Shown: piece after piece, positions 48,968 through 57,732 of the stretch
Numbering within the stretch: the stretch's first letter is position 1
Layout of the letters: each line of letters starts with the position of its first letter
Assembly: GCF_042434095.1 (NCBI RefSeq)
Contig: NZ_JBHLUE010000002.1
Location: 636,128-700,127 of the forward strand
DNA length: 64,000 nucleotides
Source: KBS50 sp042434095
Lineage (GTDB): Bacteria; Actinomycetota; Actinomycetes; Mycobacteriales; Micromonosporaceae
Reading direction: 5' to 3'
Made by a program: the position numbers and the translations under genes
Notes under the pieces: model-generated
Told to the model about the DNA's origin: nothing
Seen by the model: only the letters and a program-made list of their open reading frames with translations
The model's database searches: none

Positions 48968-50557
48968 ATGAGACGACCAGAGGTACGGCGACTGCACGCG
49001 GCACTCGCGGCGATGGTGACGGGGGCGGCGCTCGTGGTGGCGCTGCCGCTGACCCAGGCGTCGGCGGCCACCGGCGGCGTGACCGGCTACGCCACGCTCA
49101 ACGGCGGGACCACCGGCGGCGCCGGCGGGCAGACCGTGCGGGCCAGCACGGGTACGGCGATCCACGCGGCCCTGTGCGGCCGGGCCAGCAGCAGCACCCC
49201 GATCACCATTCAGGTCGAGGGGACCATCACCCTCGGCAACACCACGAAGGTCTCGGGCAGCAGCTGCAACACCGCGGCCGACAAGATCGAGATCAAGGAG
49301 GTCAGCAACGTCACGATCGTCGGGGTCGGCGGCGGCGCCGTCTTCGACCAGATCGGCATCCACCTGCGCAGCGCCTCGAACATCATCATCCAGAACGTGA
49401 CCGTGCAGAACGTCAAGAAGTCGAACGGCCCCACCTCCAACGGTGGCGACGCCATCGGCATGGAGAGCGACGTGCACAACGTCTGGATCGACCACAACAG
49501 CCTGTTGGCCTCGGGCGGCGAGGATCAGGGGTACGACTCCCTCGTCGACATGAAGGCCAACACGAACTACGTGACGGTGTCGTACAACACCTTCCGCAAC
49601 TCCGGCCGCGGCGGCCTGATCGGATCCAGCGACAGCGACCTGGGCAACGGCCCGGTGACGTTCCACCACAACCTCTACGAGAACATCGACTCCCGTACGC
49701 CGCTGCTGCGTGGAGCGACCGCGCACATCTACAACAACTACTACTTGCACCTCAACGAGTCCGGCATCAATCCACGGGCCGGCGGCAAGGCCCGAGTGGA
49801 CAACAACTACTTCGCGAACTCCAAGGACGTGCTGGGGACGTTCTACACCGACCTGATGGGCTCCTGGCAGGTCAACGGCAACATCTTCGACAACGTCACC
49901 TGGTCGTCCCCGGGCACCGAGAACCACCCGGCCGGCCCCAACCCGACGTCCACCACCTCGATCAGCATCCCGTACTCCTACCAACTGGACGCGGCCAGTT
50001 GCGTGCCCTCGGTCGTAGCCGGCACGGCCGGCGCCAACAAGGGCCTGCGGGTCTCGGACGGCAACTGCACGCCGCAGACGCCGTCGCCGACCCCGACCGG
50101 TGGCCCCACGCCGACCTCGGGTCCGGGCAGCCCCACGCCGACCTCGGGTCCGGGCAGCCCCACGCCGACGCCCACGCAGGGCCAGCCCGGCGGGACCAAC
50201 CTCAGCCTCGGAGCCGGCGCCGACGGCTCCAGCAAGGCCAGCGGGACCAGCTACGGCAACGTGGTGGACGGCAACATGACCACCTACTGGTCGCCGAGCG
50301 GCTCGACCGGCACCATCTCGGTCAAGTGGGGCTCGGCCACCACCGTTTCGAAGATCAACATCAGGGAGGCGTCGGGCGCGGTAGGCAACATCCGGTCCTG
50401 GCGGGTGGTCAACAACGACACCGGCGCCGTCCTGGCCTCCGGTGGCACGGCCGGCGTCATCAGCTTCGCGTCGACCTCGCTCAAGAAGATCAATTTTGAG
50501 ATCACCGGTGCGAGCGGCGCGCCGCGGGTCGCCGAGTTCGAGACGTACGCCAGCTAG
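48968..50557 (+). CDS. Secreted pectate lyase (PL1) with C-terminal discoidin-like carbohydrate-binding domain
   Basis: The protein has 529 residues. A Sec signal (ALAAMVTGAALVVALPLTQA) precedes a parallel beta-helix lyase: IIIQNVTVQNVKKSNG, DAIGMESDVHNVWIDHNSLL with the calcium/catalytic region, YDSLVDMKANTNYVTVSYNT, GPVTFHHNLYENIDSRTPLLR. A Thr/Pro linker with a GSPTPTSGP repeat leads to an F5/8-type-C-like module (LSLGAGADGSSKASGTSYGN, WRVVNNDTGAVLAS). It cleaves polygalacturonate by beta-elimination outside the cell. ATG 48968 has GGTGAGGCGAGG upstream. It is paired with the CBM2-DUF3237 gene downstream. Confidence 0.92.
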   Translation: MRRPEVRRLHAALAAMVTGAALVVALPLTQASAATGGVTGYATLNGGTTGGAGGQTVRASTGTAIHAALCGRASSSTPITIQVEGTITLGNTTKVSGSSCNTAADKIEIKEVSNVTIVGVGGGAVFDQIGIHLRSASNIIIQNVTVQNVKKSNGPTSNGGDAIGMESDVHNVWIDHNSLLASGGEDQGYDSLVDMKANTNYVTVSYNTFRNSGRGGLIGSSDSDLGNGPVTFHHNLYENIDSRTPLLRGATAHIYNNYYLHLNESGINPRAGGKARVDNNYFANSKDVLGTFYTDLMGSWQVNGNIFDNVTWSSPGTENHPAGPNPTSTTSISIPYSYQLDAASCVPSVVAGTAGANKGLRVSDGNCTPQTPSPTPTGGPTPTSGPGSPTPTSGPGSPTPTPTQGQPGGTNLSLGAGADGSSKASGTSYGNVVDGNMTTYWSPSGSTGTISVKWGSATTVSKINIREASGAVGNIRSWRVVNNDTGAVLASGGTAGVISFASTSLKKINFEITGASGAPRVAEFETYAS

Positions 50558-50568
50558 CGTCGGAAGCT

Positions 50569-50602
50569 TGGACGGAAGCCGCCTCGCGACGGTTTCCGTC
50601 CA
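50569..50602 (+). terminator. Stem-loop after the pectate lyase gene
   Basis: TGGACGGAAGCCG (50569-50581) pairs with CGGTTTCCGTCCA (50590-50602) with one mismatch and an eight-base loop, eleven bases after the stop. There is no T-tract, as usual in high-GC actinobacteria. Confidence 0.6.
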
Positions 50603-50646
50603 GGCTCCCCGGGCCGGCGGGGTGGCCAGACATTCATGGACATTGA

Positions 50647-50675
50647 TTGACAGAAATCTGTCCGATCGAGACACT
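50647..50675 (+). promoter_or_regulatory. Promoter of the CBM2-DUF3237 gene
   Basis: TTGACA (50647-50652), a 17-base spacer and GACACT (50670-50675). The -35 is embedded in the inverted repeat GACAGAAATCTGTC (50649-50662), and GGGAAACGC just downstream resembles half of the LacI-type palindromes seen at the other pectinolytic genes. Confidence 0.6.
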
Positions 50676-50729
50676 GTGGGAAACGCATCAGCATCGCGGT
50701 GCGTCTCAGCGGCGGCTCGGGAGGACCTC

Positions 50730-52283
50730 ATGCGCCTCGTCCACGGTCGGCTCCTCGTCGCCGCGGTGGCCATTCTGGCGACGGTCATCGCCGGCATCGT
50801 CACCGCCACCTCCGCCAGCGCCGCCACCGGATGTCGGGTGACGTACACGATCTCCAGCCAATGGCCCGGCGGGTTCGGCGCCAACGTCACGGTCACCAAC
50901 CTCGGTGACCAGCTCACCGGCTGGCGACTGACCTGGTCGTTCAACGCCGGGCAGCAGGTCACGCAACTCTGGAACGGCTCCGTGACCCAGTCCGGCGCCG
51001 CGGTCACCGTCACCAGCACCAGCTGGAACGGCAGCCTGGCCACCGGCGCGGACGCGTCATTCGGCTTCAACGGGTCGTGGAACAACGCGACGAATCCGGC
51101 GCCGACCGACTTCGCCCTCAGCGGCACGCCCTGCACCGGCACGACCGTCCCGTCGGGCTCGCCGACCGCCTCGCCGAGCGGTCCGTCGGGTTCGCCGACC
51201 GCCTCGCCGAGCGGTCCGTCGGGTTCGCCGACCGCCTCGCCGAGCGGTCCGTCGGGTTCGCCGAGCGGGCCGGGCGGCGGCACGCCGAGCCCGAGCGCCT
51301 CCGGGTCGGCCTCCGCGACCCCGAGCGCGTCGCCCGGTGGCGCCGGACCGACGATCATCCCCGACCCGTCGTGGACCTGTGGGACCCCGGGGGGCATCGT
51401 CCCGCCCACGCTCGGCCGGCTCGTCCTGCGGATCACGGCGCAGCTCGGCGGCGTACACGATGTCGGCGTGACCCAGTACGGCCACCGTCGCATCCTCGAC
51501 GTGCGGGGTGGCACGTTCACCGGGGACCGGGGCAGCGGCACAGTGCTGACCGGCGGACTGGAGCTCGAACTCACCCTCGCCAATGGCTCGGTGGAACTCG
51601 AGGAACTCGACATCCTGCGGGCCAGCGACGGGACGCCCGTCTACCTCCGAAGCTGCGGCGTGGCGGCGGCCGGCGATCCGACGGTCCGGATCGTGCCGGA
51701 CTTCGAGGCGCCGAACTCCAGCGCGTACGCCTGGCTCAACACCGGGAGGTACGCCGGCACCCGGGTCGTGAACACCGCGACGAACACGCTCGAACTCGCG
51801 ATCTACGACGTTTCCGGAGTCACCCCGGCCGGGCCGACCGTTCAGCTCCGCGACCCCGCGGGCGTGCCCAACCAGCAGTGGGACTGTGCCACGGGCAGCG
51901 GGACCAGGGGCGCGACGGTGTTCAGCGAGTCCGTGACGCTCGGCGGCAGCGTGTCCATCGGCGCCAGCAAGCGCGGCACCCGGAACATCATCCCGATCAC
52001 CGGTGGCACGACGACCGGCCGGGTGACCGGCTCGGTTCTTCCCGGCGGCGCCGACTACCAGCTGATCGGCTCGACCACCACGCTGGACGCCCGCTACACG
52101 CTCGCCACCAACGACGGTGAGCTGATCCTGGTCCGCAACTGCGGTCCGATGGGCCGGCTCGTGCCGACCTTCGAAGCCCGCGCGGCCGGGCCGTACGCCT
52201 TCCTCAACGCCAACACCTGGTTGAGCTCCGATCCGGGGGTCGGGCAGGGCGGGGTGAGCATCACCTTCTACGAACGCCGATAG
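50730..52283 (+). CDS. Secreted CBM2 protein with two tandem DUF3237 domains
   Basis: The protein has 517 residues. A signal peptide (LLVAAVAILATVIAGIVTAT SASA) is followed by a CBM2 module (CRVTYTISSQWPGGFGANVT, LTGWRLTWSFNAGQQVTQLW, CTG) and an 11-residue linker repeat (SGSPTASPSGP, three copies). Two homologous domains of about 140 residues follow. Both show the DUF3237 (UPF0311) pattern: first YGHRRILDVRGGTFTGDRGS ... DFEAPNSSAYAWLNTG; second RGTRNIIPITGGTTTGRVTG ... GELILVRNCGPMGRLVPTFE ... YAFLN. DUF3237 has no known activity and normally occurs alone in the cytoplasm, as far as I recall. The link to cellulose or plant wall is inferred from CBM2 and the adjacent pectate lyase. ATG 50730 has GGGAGGA. 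Confidence 0.85.
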   Translation: MRLVHGRLLVAAVAILATVIAGIVTATSASAATGCRVTYTISSQWPGGFGANVTVTNLGDQLTGWRLTWSFNAGQQVTQLWNGSVTQSGAAVTVTSTSWNGSLATGADASFGFNGSWNNATNPAPTDFALSGTPCTGTTVPSGSPTASPSGPSGSPTASPSGPSGSPTASPSGPSGSPSGPGGGTPSPSASGSASATPSASPGGAGPTIIPDPSWTCGTPGGIVPPTLGRLVLRITAQLGGVHDVGVTQYGHRRILDVRGGTFTGDRGSGTVLTGGLELELTLANGSVELEELDILRASDGTPVYLRSCGVAAAGDPTVRIVPDFEAPNSSAYAWLNTGRYAGTRVVNTATNTLELAIYDVSGVTPAGPTVQLRDPAGVPNQQWDCATGSGTRGATVFSESVTLGGSVSIGASKRGTRNIIPITGGTTTGRVTGSVLPGGADYQLIGSTTTLDARYTLATNDGELILVRNCGPMGRLVPTFEARAAGPYAFLNANTWLSSDPGVGQGGVSITFYERR

Positions 52284-52324
52284 CCGTCCCGGGGCTACCG
52301 GCGGTGGCCGCCCCGCGGAAGCGT

Positions 52325-52363
52325 CGGGCCGGGCGGAGTCAGGGGACGGCTCCGCCCGGCCCG
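52325..52363 (+). terminator. GC-rich stem-loop after the CBM2-DUF3237 gene
   Basis: CGGGCCGGGCGGAG (52325-52338) is exactly complementary to 52350-52363 across an 11-base loop, 42 bases after the stop codon. No T-tract. Confidence 0.65.
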
Positions 52364-52442
52364 GCTGTTCGCCGGGCCCGCTGACGCCTGTGAAACACCA
52401 CGCACCGTGGCGGCCCGCCGATCGCCCGTCCAGATTGCGGGA

Positions 52443-52448
52443 TACGGT
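52443..52448 (+). promoter_or_regulatory. -10 element of a probable leaderless mqnA transcript
   Basis: TACGGT ends exactly seven bases before GTG 52455, so the transcript is expected to begin at the start codon. The same arrangement precedes mqnC. Confidence 0.55.
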
Positions 52449-52454
52449 CGGGTG

Positions 52455-53303
52455 GTGACCGAGCTGCGCCGGCCCCGGGTGGGGCACATCCAGTTCCTGA
52501 ACTGCCTGCCGATCTACTGGGGGCTGATGCGGTCCGGCGCGTTGATCGACGTTGACCTGCACAAGGACACGCCGGACAACCTGAACAGCGCCCTGGTGTC
52601 CGGGGATCTGGACATCGGCCCGATCTCCCTGGTCGAGTATCTGCGGCACGCCGACGAGCTGCTCCTGCTGCCCGACCTTGCCGTGGGCAGCGACGGCGAG
52701 GTGCTCTCGGTGAACATCGTGTCGACGCGGCCGCTGCCCGAGCTGGACGGCGCCAAGGTGGCCCTCGGCTCCACCTCCCGCACCGGCGTGCTGCTCGCCC
52801 AGATGCTGCTCGCCGAGCGGTACGGGGCCAGCCCGGAGTACTTCCGCTGCCCGCCGGACCTCAACCAGATGCTGCTGGAGGCCGACGCCGGCGTACTGAT
52901 CGGGGACGTGGCCCTCCGTGCCCTGTACGAGGCTCCGGGCCACGGCCTGACCGTCACGGACCTGGGACAGGCCTGGCGCGACTGGACCGGGCTGCCGATG
53001 GTCTTCGCGGTCTGGGCGGTGCGCCGGGACTTCGCGGCCGCGCACCCGGGGCAGGTCAAGGGCGTGCACGAGGCATTCCTGCGCTCGCGGGACCTGTGCC
53101 TGGCCGAGCTGGACGACGTGGCCGCGGCGGCCGCCCGCTGGGAGGCGTTCGACGCCGACACCCTGGCCAACTACTTCCGTACCCTCGATTTCTCCCTGGG
53201 CGAGCGGCAGGTGGCGGGGTTGCGGGAGTTCGCCCGGCGGGCCGCCGGGCGCGGCGAGGTGCCGGCGCTGCCGGCCGGCGGTCCGGCCTTCTTCCAGGTC
53301 TGA
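52455..53303 (+). CDS. mqnA: Chorismate dehydratase MqnA
   Basis: The protein has 282 residues. VGHIQFLNCLPIYWGLMRSG, LNSALVSGDLDIGPISLVEY, VALGSTSRTGVLLAQMLLAE and LLEADAGVLIGDVALRALYE are typical of MqnA, which converts chorismate to 3-enolpyruvylbenzoate, the first step of the futalosine pathway. GTG 52455 is chosen because of the leaderless promoter geometry and family starts. Its stop is one base from the stop of the convergent beta-lactamase-like gene. Confidence 0.93.
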   Translation: MTELRRPRVGHIQFLNCLPIYWGLMRSGALIDVDLHKDTPDNLNSALVSGDLDIGPISLVEYLRHADELLLLPDLAVGSDGEVLSVNIVSTRPLPELDGAKVALGSTSRTGVLLAQMLLAERYGASPEYFRCPPDLNQMLLEADAGVLIGDVALRALYEAPGHGLTVTDLGQAWRDWTGLPMVFAVWAVRRDFAAAHPGQVKGVHEAFLRSRDLCLAELDDVAAAAARWEAFDADTLANYFRTLDFSLGERQVAGLREFARRAAGRGEVPALPAGGPAFFQV

Positions 53304-53304
53304 G

Positions 53305-54255
53305 TCACTTGGCGGCCGCGAGCAGCTGGCGGCCCACGCTCTCGCAGATCCTGGCGCCGTACGTGTAGTCCAGGTTGATCGGGTAGCGGGCCATCACGCC
53401 GACCGTCCAGCCGTCCCCGATGGCCAGGCAGCTCACGTGGTATTCCCGGACCGCCTGACGGTCCACCCAGCCGTTCTTGATGGCGATCTTCTTCTGCTCG
53501 TCGGCCGGGAACGCCTTGCGGATGCCGAAGTCGCCGGTGCCCCGCACGTTGCGCATCTCGTTGAGCAGGTAGTTCGTCCACTTCGGGCCGGCGGCCCGGC
53601 CGTCGGCGATGCACTTGCCCAGCCGGGTGATGTCCCGGGGGGAGAGCCGGGTGTTGCTCCACAGGTTCTTGTAGCCGCTGCTGTCGGTGAGCTTGCAGAT
53701 CTCGATCAGCCGGTCGATGGCCGGCGCGCCGCCGATGGTTTCCCACAGGTCCTGCGCGGCGTCGTTGTCGCTGTCCCGGATCATCGTGCTGACCTGGTCC
53801 ATCCGGGCGTCGCTCGGAGTTTCGCCGCGCTCGGCCGAGCGGCGGAGGAAGTCGGCGGCGATCCAAGACTTGATCATCGAGGCCGTGGTGTTGGTCTCGC
53901 CCAGGTTCTTGGAGCCGTAGATCTTTCCGGTCCGGGTGTCCTGCATGGCCCAGGACCACCACCCGGTGGCGTCGACCTTGACATCGGCGGGCGCGATCTC
54001 CAGCGGGGGCAGCGCGCTCGGCGAGGCGGCGCCGGCGGACCGCTCGGACCGGCTCGCCGGCTGCTTCGGGGTCCCGGTGGTCACCCCGGTGCTGGCCGCG
54101 TGCCCCCACTCGGCCACCGTCTTCGACCGGAACGGGGAGCCGGGGATGATCGCCAGCCCGGCCAGGACGGCGCCGAGCAGGATGACCGCGACCAGCGCCA
54201 GGCGTAGCGCCGTACGGCTCTCGGGGCGGCGACGGCTGCCGCGGTAGTCGCTCAT
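53305..54255 (-). CDS. Class A beta-lactamase-fold serine hydrolase, downstream paralogue
   Basis: The protein has 316 residues. One N-terminal membrane anchor (ALVAVILLGAVLAGLAIIPG) is followed by the serine-hydrolase fold. The SXXK motif is in TTASMIKSWIAADFLRR (SMIK), SDN is in STMIRDSDNDAAQDLW, and the KTG box appears as KNGW. The altered third box argues against a true beta-lactamase; a cell-wall or peptide-hydrolysing or non-catalytic role is possible. ATG 54255 overlaps the stop of its paralogue, so they are translationally coupled. Confidence 0.85.
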   Translation of the reverse strand: MSDYRGSRRRPESRTALRLALVAVILLGAVLAGLAIIPGSPFRSKTVAEWGHAASTGVTTGTPKQPASRSERSAGAASPSALPPLEIAPADVKVDATGWWSWAMQDTRTGKIYGSKNLGETNTTASMIKSWIAADFLRRSAERGETPSDARMDQVSTMIRDSDNDAAQDLWETIGGAPAIDRLIEICKLTDSSGYKNLWSNTRLSPRDITRLGKCIADGRAAGPKWTNYLLNEMRNVRGTGDFGIRKAFPADEQKKIAIKNGWVDRQAVREYHVSCLAIGDGWTVGVMARYPINLDYTYGARICESVGRQLLAAAK

Positions 54256-55214
54256 CAGCTCTTCGCCAGCGGCGGCGGTACGTCGAGCGCGGCGCCCGGC
54301 TGCGGGGTCACCAGCTGGCTGGTGACGTTGGCGCAGACGCTGGCCCCGTACTTGAGCCCGTCCTTGCCCGGGTAGCGCATGAGGACGGCCAGCGACCACT
54401 TGTCGGTGACCGCGAGGCAGTTGAGGTGCCACAGGCCGTCCGCGTTGATCAGCGTCCAGCCGTTCTTGATGTGCACCGGCCCCTGGCTGGTGATCGAGTT
54501 GGGTAGACCGTCGATGATGCCCCACCGGCCACCGCCGCTGGTCGGATGCTGATCCTTGGCCGCGGTGGTGCCGCGGACCTTGGTCATCTGGGTCAGCACC
54601 CAGCTTGTCCACTTGGGGCCGGCGGCCTTGCCGCTGGCCACGCAGTCGCCCATCCGGGCCGCGTCGCGGGCCGAGATCCGGGTGTAGCTCCACCACACGG
54701 TCTTGGAGCCGGGCGGGACCACCGGCTTCGTCTCGGTCAAGCCACACGTGCTGACCAGGCGGTTGATCACCGCCGCGCCGCCTCCGCCGGCCAGGAACAG
54801 CCGCTGGGCCGAGTTGTCGTTGCTGTCCCGGATCGCGAGTTCGGCGTCCTTGAGCAGGCTGGCCGACGGCTTCTTGGCGCCGAGCCGGCGCAGGTAGTCC
54901 GACACGAGCCACACCTTGATCATGGACTCGGTGGAGTTGGTGGCCGTGGTGTTGGGCGACCCCGAGATCTTGCCGGTGCTGCGGTCCAGCAGCGACCAGG
55001 ACATGAAGCCGTCGACCTTCACCGCGACCGGCGCGGCCGCCAGGGTGGGCGGGGGCGGGGCGGTGGGCGCGGGCGCCTTGGGCTCCCCGCCGACCAGGCT
55101 GATCCCGAGCGGGCTGTCGCCACCGGTCAACCGGGCGTAGGCGGCCGGCACGAGCAGGACGCCGCCGAGGACGACGGTCACGATGGCAAGCACCATGATC
55201 ACGCGAGGGCGCAT
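54255..55214 (-). CDS. Class A beta-lactamase-fold serine hydrolase, upstream paralogue
   Basis: The protein has 319 residues and resembles the next gene throughout. The membrane anchor is VIMVLAIVTVVLGGVLLVPA; SXXK lies in STESMIKVWLVSDYLRRLG, the SDN box is RDSNDNSAQRLF (SND), and the third box is IKNGWTLIN. A Pro/Ala linker follows the anchor. ATG 55214 has GGAGT upstream. On the reverse strand TAGAAT (55353-55348) is a possible -10, leaving a leader of roughly 125 bases. Confidence 0.85.
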   Translation of the reverse strand: MRPRVIMVLAIVTVVLGGVLLVPAAYARLTGGDSPLGISLVGGEPKAPAPTAPPPPTLAAAPVAVKVDGFMSWSLLDRSTGKISGSPNTTATNSTESMIKVWLVSDYLRRLGAKKPSASLLKDAELAIRDSNDNSAQRLFLAGGGGAAVINRLVSTCGLTETKPVVPPGSKTVWWSYTRISARDAARMGDCVASGKAAGPKWTSWVLTQMTKVRGTTAAKDQHPTSGGGRWGIIDGLPNSITSQGPVHIKNGWTLINADGLWHLNCLAVTDKWSLAVLMRYPGKDGLKYGASVCANVTSQLVTPQPGAALDVPPPLAKS

Positions 55215-55586
55215 GAGTGGTGAGACTCCGAAGGTCGGGCCCAGGGGGACTGGACGGGTTGTGCCCGTGCTCGCGACCGTCGGTCGACCGGGGGACTGGT
55301 CGGTCCGGGGGCGGTGCGCGGGCGCTGTGGTGGTGGGGACCGCGGCAATTCTAGGCGCTGTCCCGCCCGACGCCAGACTTCGCTGCCGGTGGGTCGCGGC
55401 GAACGGGGGCAAATGCCGCCGGACCAGGGCAGAAGTCTGCCGGACGCCTCACGTTATGTGACGGGGATCGCCACGCTCGATCAGCAGGATGACGGATCGG
55501 ATCACCTCGTTCACGAACAGTGTTCTTCGCACCATTTGTGTGACAGGGGCCTGGCCATATGGCGCGCTAGCTGTAACACTTGTCGG
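55215..55586. other. Divergent intergenic region between the beta-lactamase-like pair and paaA
   Basis: There is no gene. Near paaA it contains the quasi-palindrome GAACAGTGTTC (55515-55525), which might bind a regulator of phenylacetate genes, and AACACT (55575-55580) placed seven bases before the paaA GTG. On the reverse strand TAGAAT (55353-55348) may serve the hydrolase pair. Confidence 0.4.
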
Positions 55587-56657
55587 GTGTACGGCAACGA
55601 CTTCTCCCCGCCCGACGAGGTGTCCTCGGGTGCGCTCCTCGATCAGGTCGAGGCGGCCGAGGCCGAGCTGCGCGCCGCGGCCGCCCGGGCGCGGGCCCAG
55701 GCCGGCGACGCGGAACCGCAGGACCACTTCGAATCGGTGATCGCGGCCGACCAGAAGATCGAGCCACGCGACTGGATGCCCGAGGACTACCGCAGGTCGC
55801 TGGTCCGGCAGATCGCTCAGCACGCGCACTCCGAGATCATCGGGATGCAGCCGGAGGGGAACTGGATCACCCGGGCGCCCTCGCTGAAGCGCAAGGCCAT
55901 CCTGCTGGCGAAGGTCCAGGACGAGGCCGGGCACGGCCTCTACCTGTACGCCGCGGCCGAGACCCTCGGCGTGGACCGGGAGGAGCTGGTCGAGCTCCTG
56001 CTGAACGGCCGCCAGAAGTACAGCTCGATCTTCAACTACCCGACCCTCACCTGGGCCGACGTCGGCGCCATCGGCTGGCTGGTCGACGGTGCCGCGATCG
56101 TCAACCAGGTGCCGCTGTGCCGCTGCTCGTACGGCCCGTACGCCCGGGCCATGATCCGGGTCTGCAAGGAGGAGTCGTTCCACCAGCGGCAGGGCTACGA
56201 GATCCTGCACACGCTGGCGCACGGCACCCCGGGGCAGCGGGCGATGGCCCAGGACGCCGTGGACCGGTGGTGGTATCCGTCGCTGGCCATGTTCGGGCCG
56301 CCGGACGCCGACTCCACCCACTCGGCCAAGTCCATGGCCTGGAAGATCAAGCGGTTCTCCAACGACGATCTGCGCCAGCGGTTCGTCGACATGTGTGTCC
56401 AGCAGGCCGAGGCGCTCGGCCTGCGCATTCCGGACCCGGACCTGCGGTGGAACGACGAGCGCCAGGCGTACGACTACACCCAGCCGGACTACGACGAGCT
56501 GATGCGGGTGATCAAGGGCGACGGGCCGTGCAACCGGCAGCGGATGGAACACCGCCGTCGGGCGCACGCCGACGGCGCCTGGGTACGCGAGGCCGCCGCG
56601 GCGTACGCGGCCAAGCGCGCGGAGCGGGCACAGCGAGAGGAACCGGTAGCGGCATGA
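55587..56657 (+). CDS. paaA: 1,2-phenylacetyl-CoA epoxidase, catalytic subunit PaaA
   Basis: The protein has 356 residues. The diiron four-helix bundle shows HFESVIAADQKIEPRDWMPE, RQIAQHAHSEIIGMQPEGNW, LLAKVQDEAGHGLYLYAAAE with a DEXXH motif, and KEESFHQRQGYEILHTLAHG with the second EXXH motif. It epoxidises the aromatic ring of phenylacetyl-CoA with PaaC, and PaaE supplies electrons. GTG 55587 suits the -10 at 55575-55580 (leaderless). First gene of an overlapping paaABCDE run; the ligase paaK and later pathway genes are not in the window. Confidence 0.95.
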   Translation: MYGNDFSPPDEVSSGALLDQVEAAEAELRAAAARARAQAGDAEPQDHFESVIAADQKIEPRDWMPEDYRRSLVRQIAQHAHSEIIGMQPEGNWITRAPSLKRKAILLAKVQDEAGHGLYLYAAAETLGVDREELVELLLNGRQKYSSIFNYPTLTWADVGAIGWLVDGAAIVNQVPLCRCSYGPYARAMIRVCKEESFHQRQGYEILHTLAHGTPGQRAMAQDAVDRWWYPSLAMFGPPDADSTHSAKSMAWKIKRFSNDDLRQRFVDMCVQQAEALGLRIPDPDLRWNDERQAYDYTQPDYDELMRVIKGDGPCNRQRMEHRRRAHADGAWVREAAAAYAAKRAERAQREEPVAA

Positions 56658-56959
56658 CCGAGCACGGACACGGGGGACGGGCCGGCTGGCCGCTCTGGGA
56701 GGTCTTCGTACGCGCCCGGCGCGGCCTGTCGCACAGCCACGTGGGCAGCCTGCACGCCCCGGACGCGGAGCTCGCCCTGCGCAACGCTCGCGACCTCTAC
56801 ACCCGGCGGCAGGAGGGCGTCTCGATCTGGGTGGTCCCGGCGGCCGCCATCACCGCCTCCAGCCCGGACGAGAAGGACGCCTTCTTCGACCCGGCCGCCG
56901 ACAAGGTCTACCGGCATCCGACCTTCTACCAGGTCCCGGACGGGGTGGCCCACCTGTGA
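56654..56959 (+). CDS. paaB: 1,2-phenylacetyl-CoA epoxidase subunit PaaB
   Basis: The protein has 101 residues. WPLWEVFVRARRGLSHSHVG, SLHAPDAELALRNARDLYTR and RRQEGVSIWVVPAAAITASS match PaaB, a small subunit that bridges PaaAC dimers. ATG 56654 overlaps the paaA stop and its TGA overlaps the paaC start. Confidence 0.95.
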   Translation: MTEHGHGGRAGWPLWEVFVRARRGLSHSHVGSLHAPDAELALRNARDLYTRRQEGVSIWVVPAAAITASSPDEKDAFFDPAADKVYRHPTFYQVPDGVAHL

Positions 56960-57732
56960 GCGCCCCCGACACCACGGCCTCCGTTCCGGCGGCGACCGGG
57001 CGTGGACCCCGGGCGGCCGTCGACCACCTGCTCGGGCTCGGCGACGATGCGCTGATCATGGCGCAGCGGCTGGGCGAGTGGGCCGCCGCGGCGCCCGAGA
57101 TGGAGGAGGACATCGCGCTGGCCAACATCGCGTTGGACCAGCTCGGCGCGGCCCGCCTGCTGCTGTCGTACGCGGGCGAGGCGGAGGGCGCGGGCCGGGA
57201 CGAGGACGCGCTGGCGTTCCTGCGCGACGATCGGCAGTTCCGCAACTGCCTGCTGGTCGAGCTGCCCAACGGCGACTTCGGGCAGACCATCGCCAAGCTG
57301 CTGTTCCTGTCGGCCTACCAGCTTCCGCTGTACACCGCGCTCGCGGCCGGACCCGACGAGCGGCTCGCCGCCATCGCGGCCAAGGCCCGCAAGGAGTCGG
57401 CGTACCACCTCGACCACGGTCGGATGTGGACGATCCGGCTGGGCGACGGCACCGCCGAATCGCACGCCCGGATGCAGGCGGCCGTCGACGCCGTGTGGCC
57501 GTACACGGCCGAGCTGTTCGCTTCCGACCCGGCCGCGCCGGTCGACCCGGCCGCGCTGCGCGGCGCCTTCGACGCCACCGTGGCCGAGGTGCTCGCCGAG
57601 GCCACCCTCACCCGGCCGGCCGACGGGTGGGCGCCGACCGGCGGGCGGGACGGCCTGCACACCGAACACCTGTCGTTCCTGCTCGCCGAGATGCAGGTGG
57701 TGCACCGCGCCCATCCGGGGGCCCGCTGGTGA
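56956..57732 (+). CDS. paaC: 1,2-phenylacetyl-CoA epoxidase structural subunit PaaC
   Basis: The protein has 258 residues. LLGLGDDALIMAQRLGEWAA, EDIALANIALDQLGAARLLL and AKARKESAYHLDHGRMWTIR are the family pattern. PaaC is the ferritin-like structural partner of PaaA without its own functional diiron site. GTG 56956 overlaps the paaB stop. Confidence 0.95.
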   Translation: MSAPDTTASVPAATGRGPRAAVDHLLGLGDDALIMAQRLGEWAAAAPEMEEDIALANIALDQLGAARLLLSYAGEAEGAGRDEDALAFLRDDRQFRNCLLVELPNGDFGQTIAKLLFLSAYQLPLYTALAAGPDERLAAIAAKARKESAYHLDHGRMWTIRLGDGTAESHARMQAAVDAVWPYTAELFASDPAAPVDPAALRGAFDATVAEVLAEATLTRPADGWAPTGGRDGLHTEHLSFLLAEMQVVHRAHPGARW

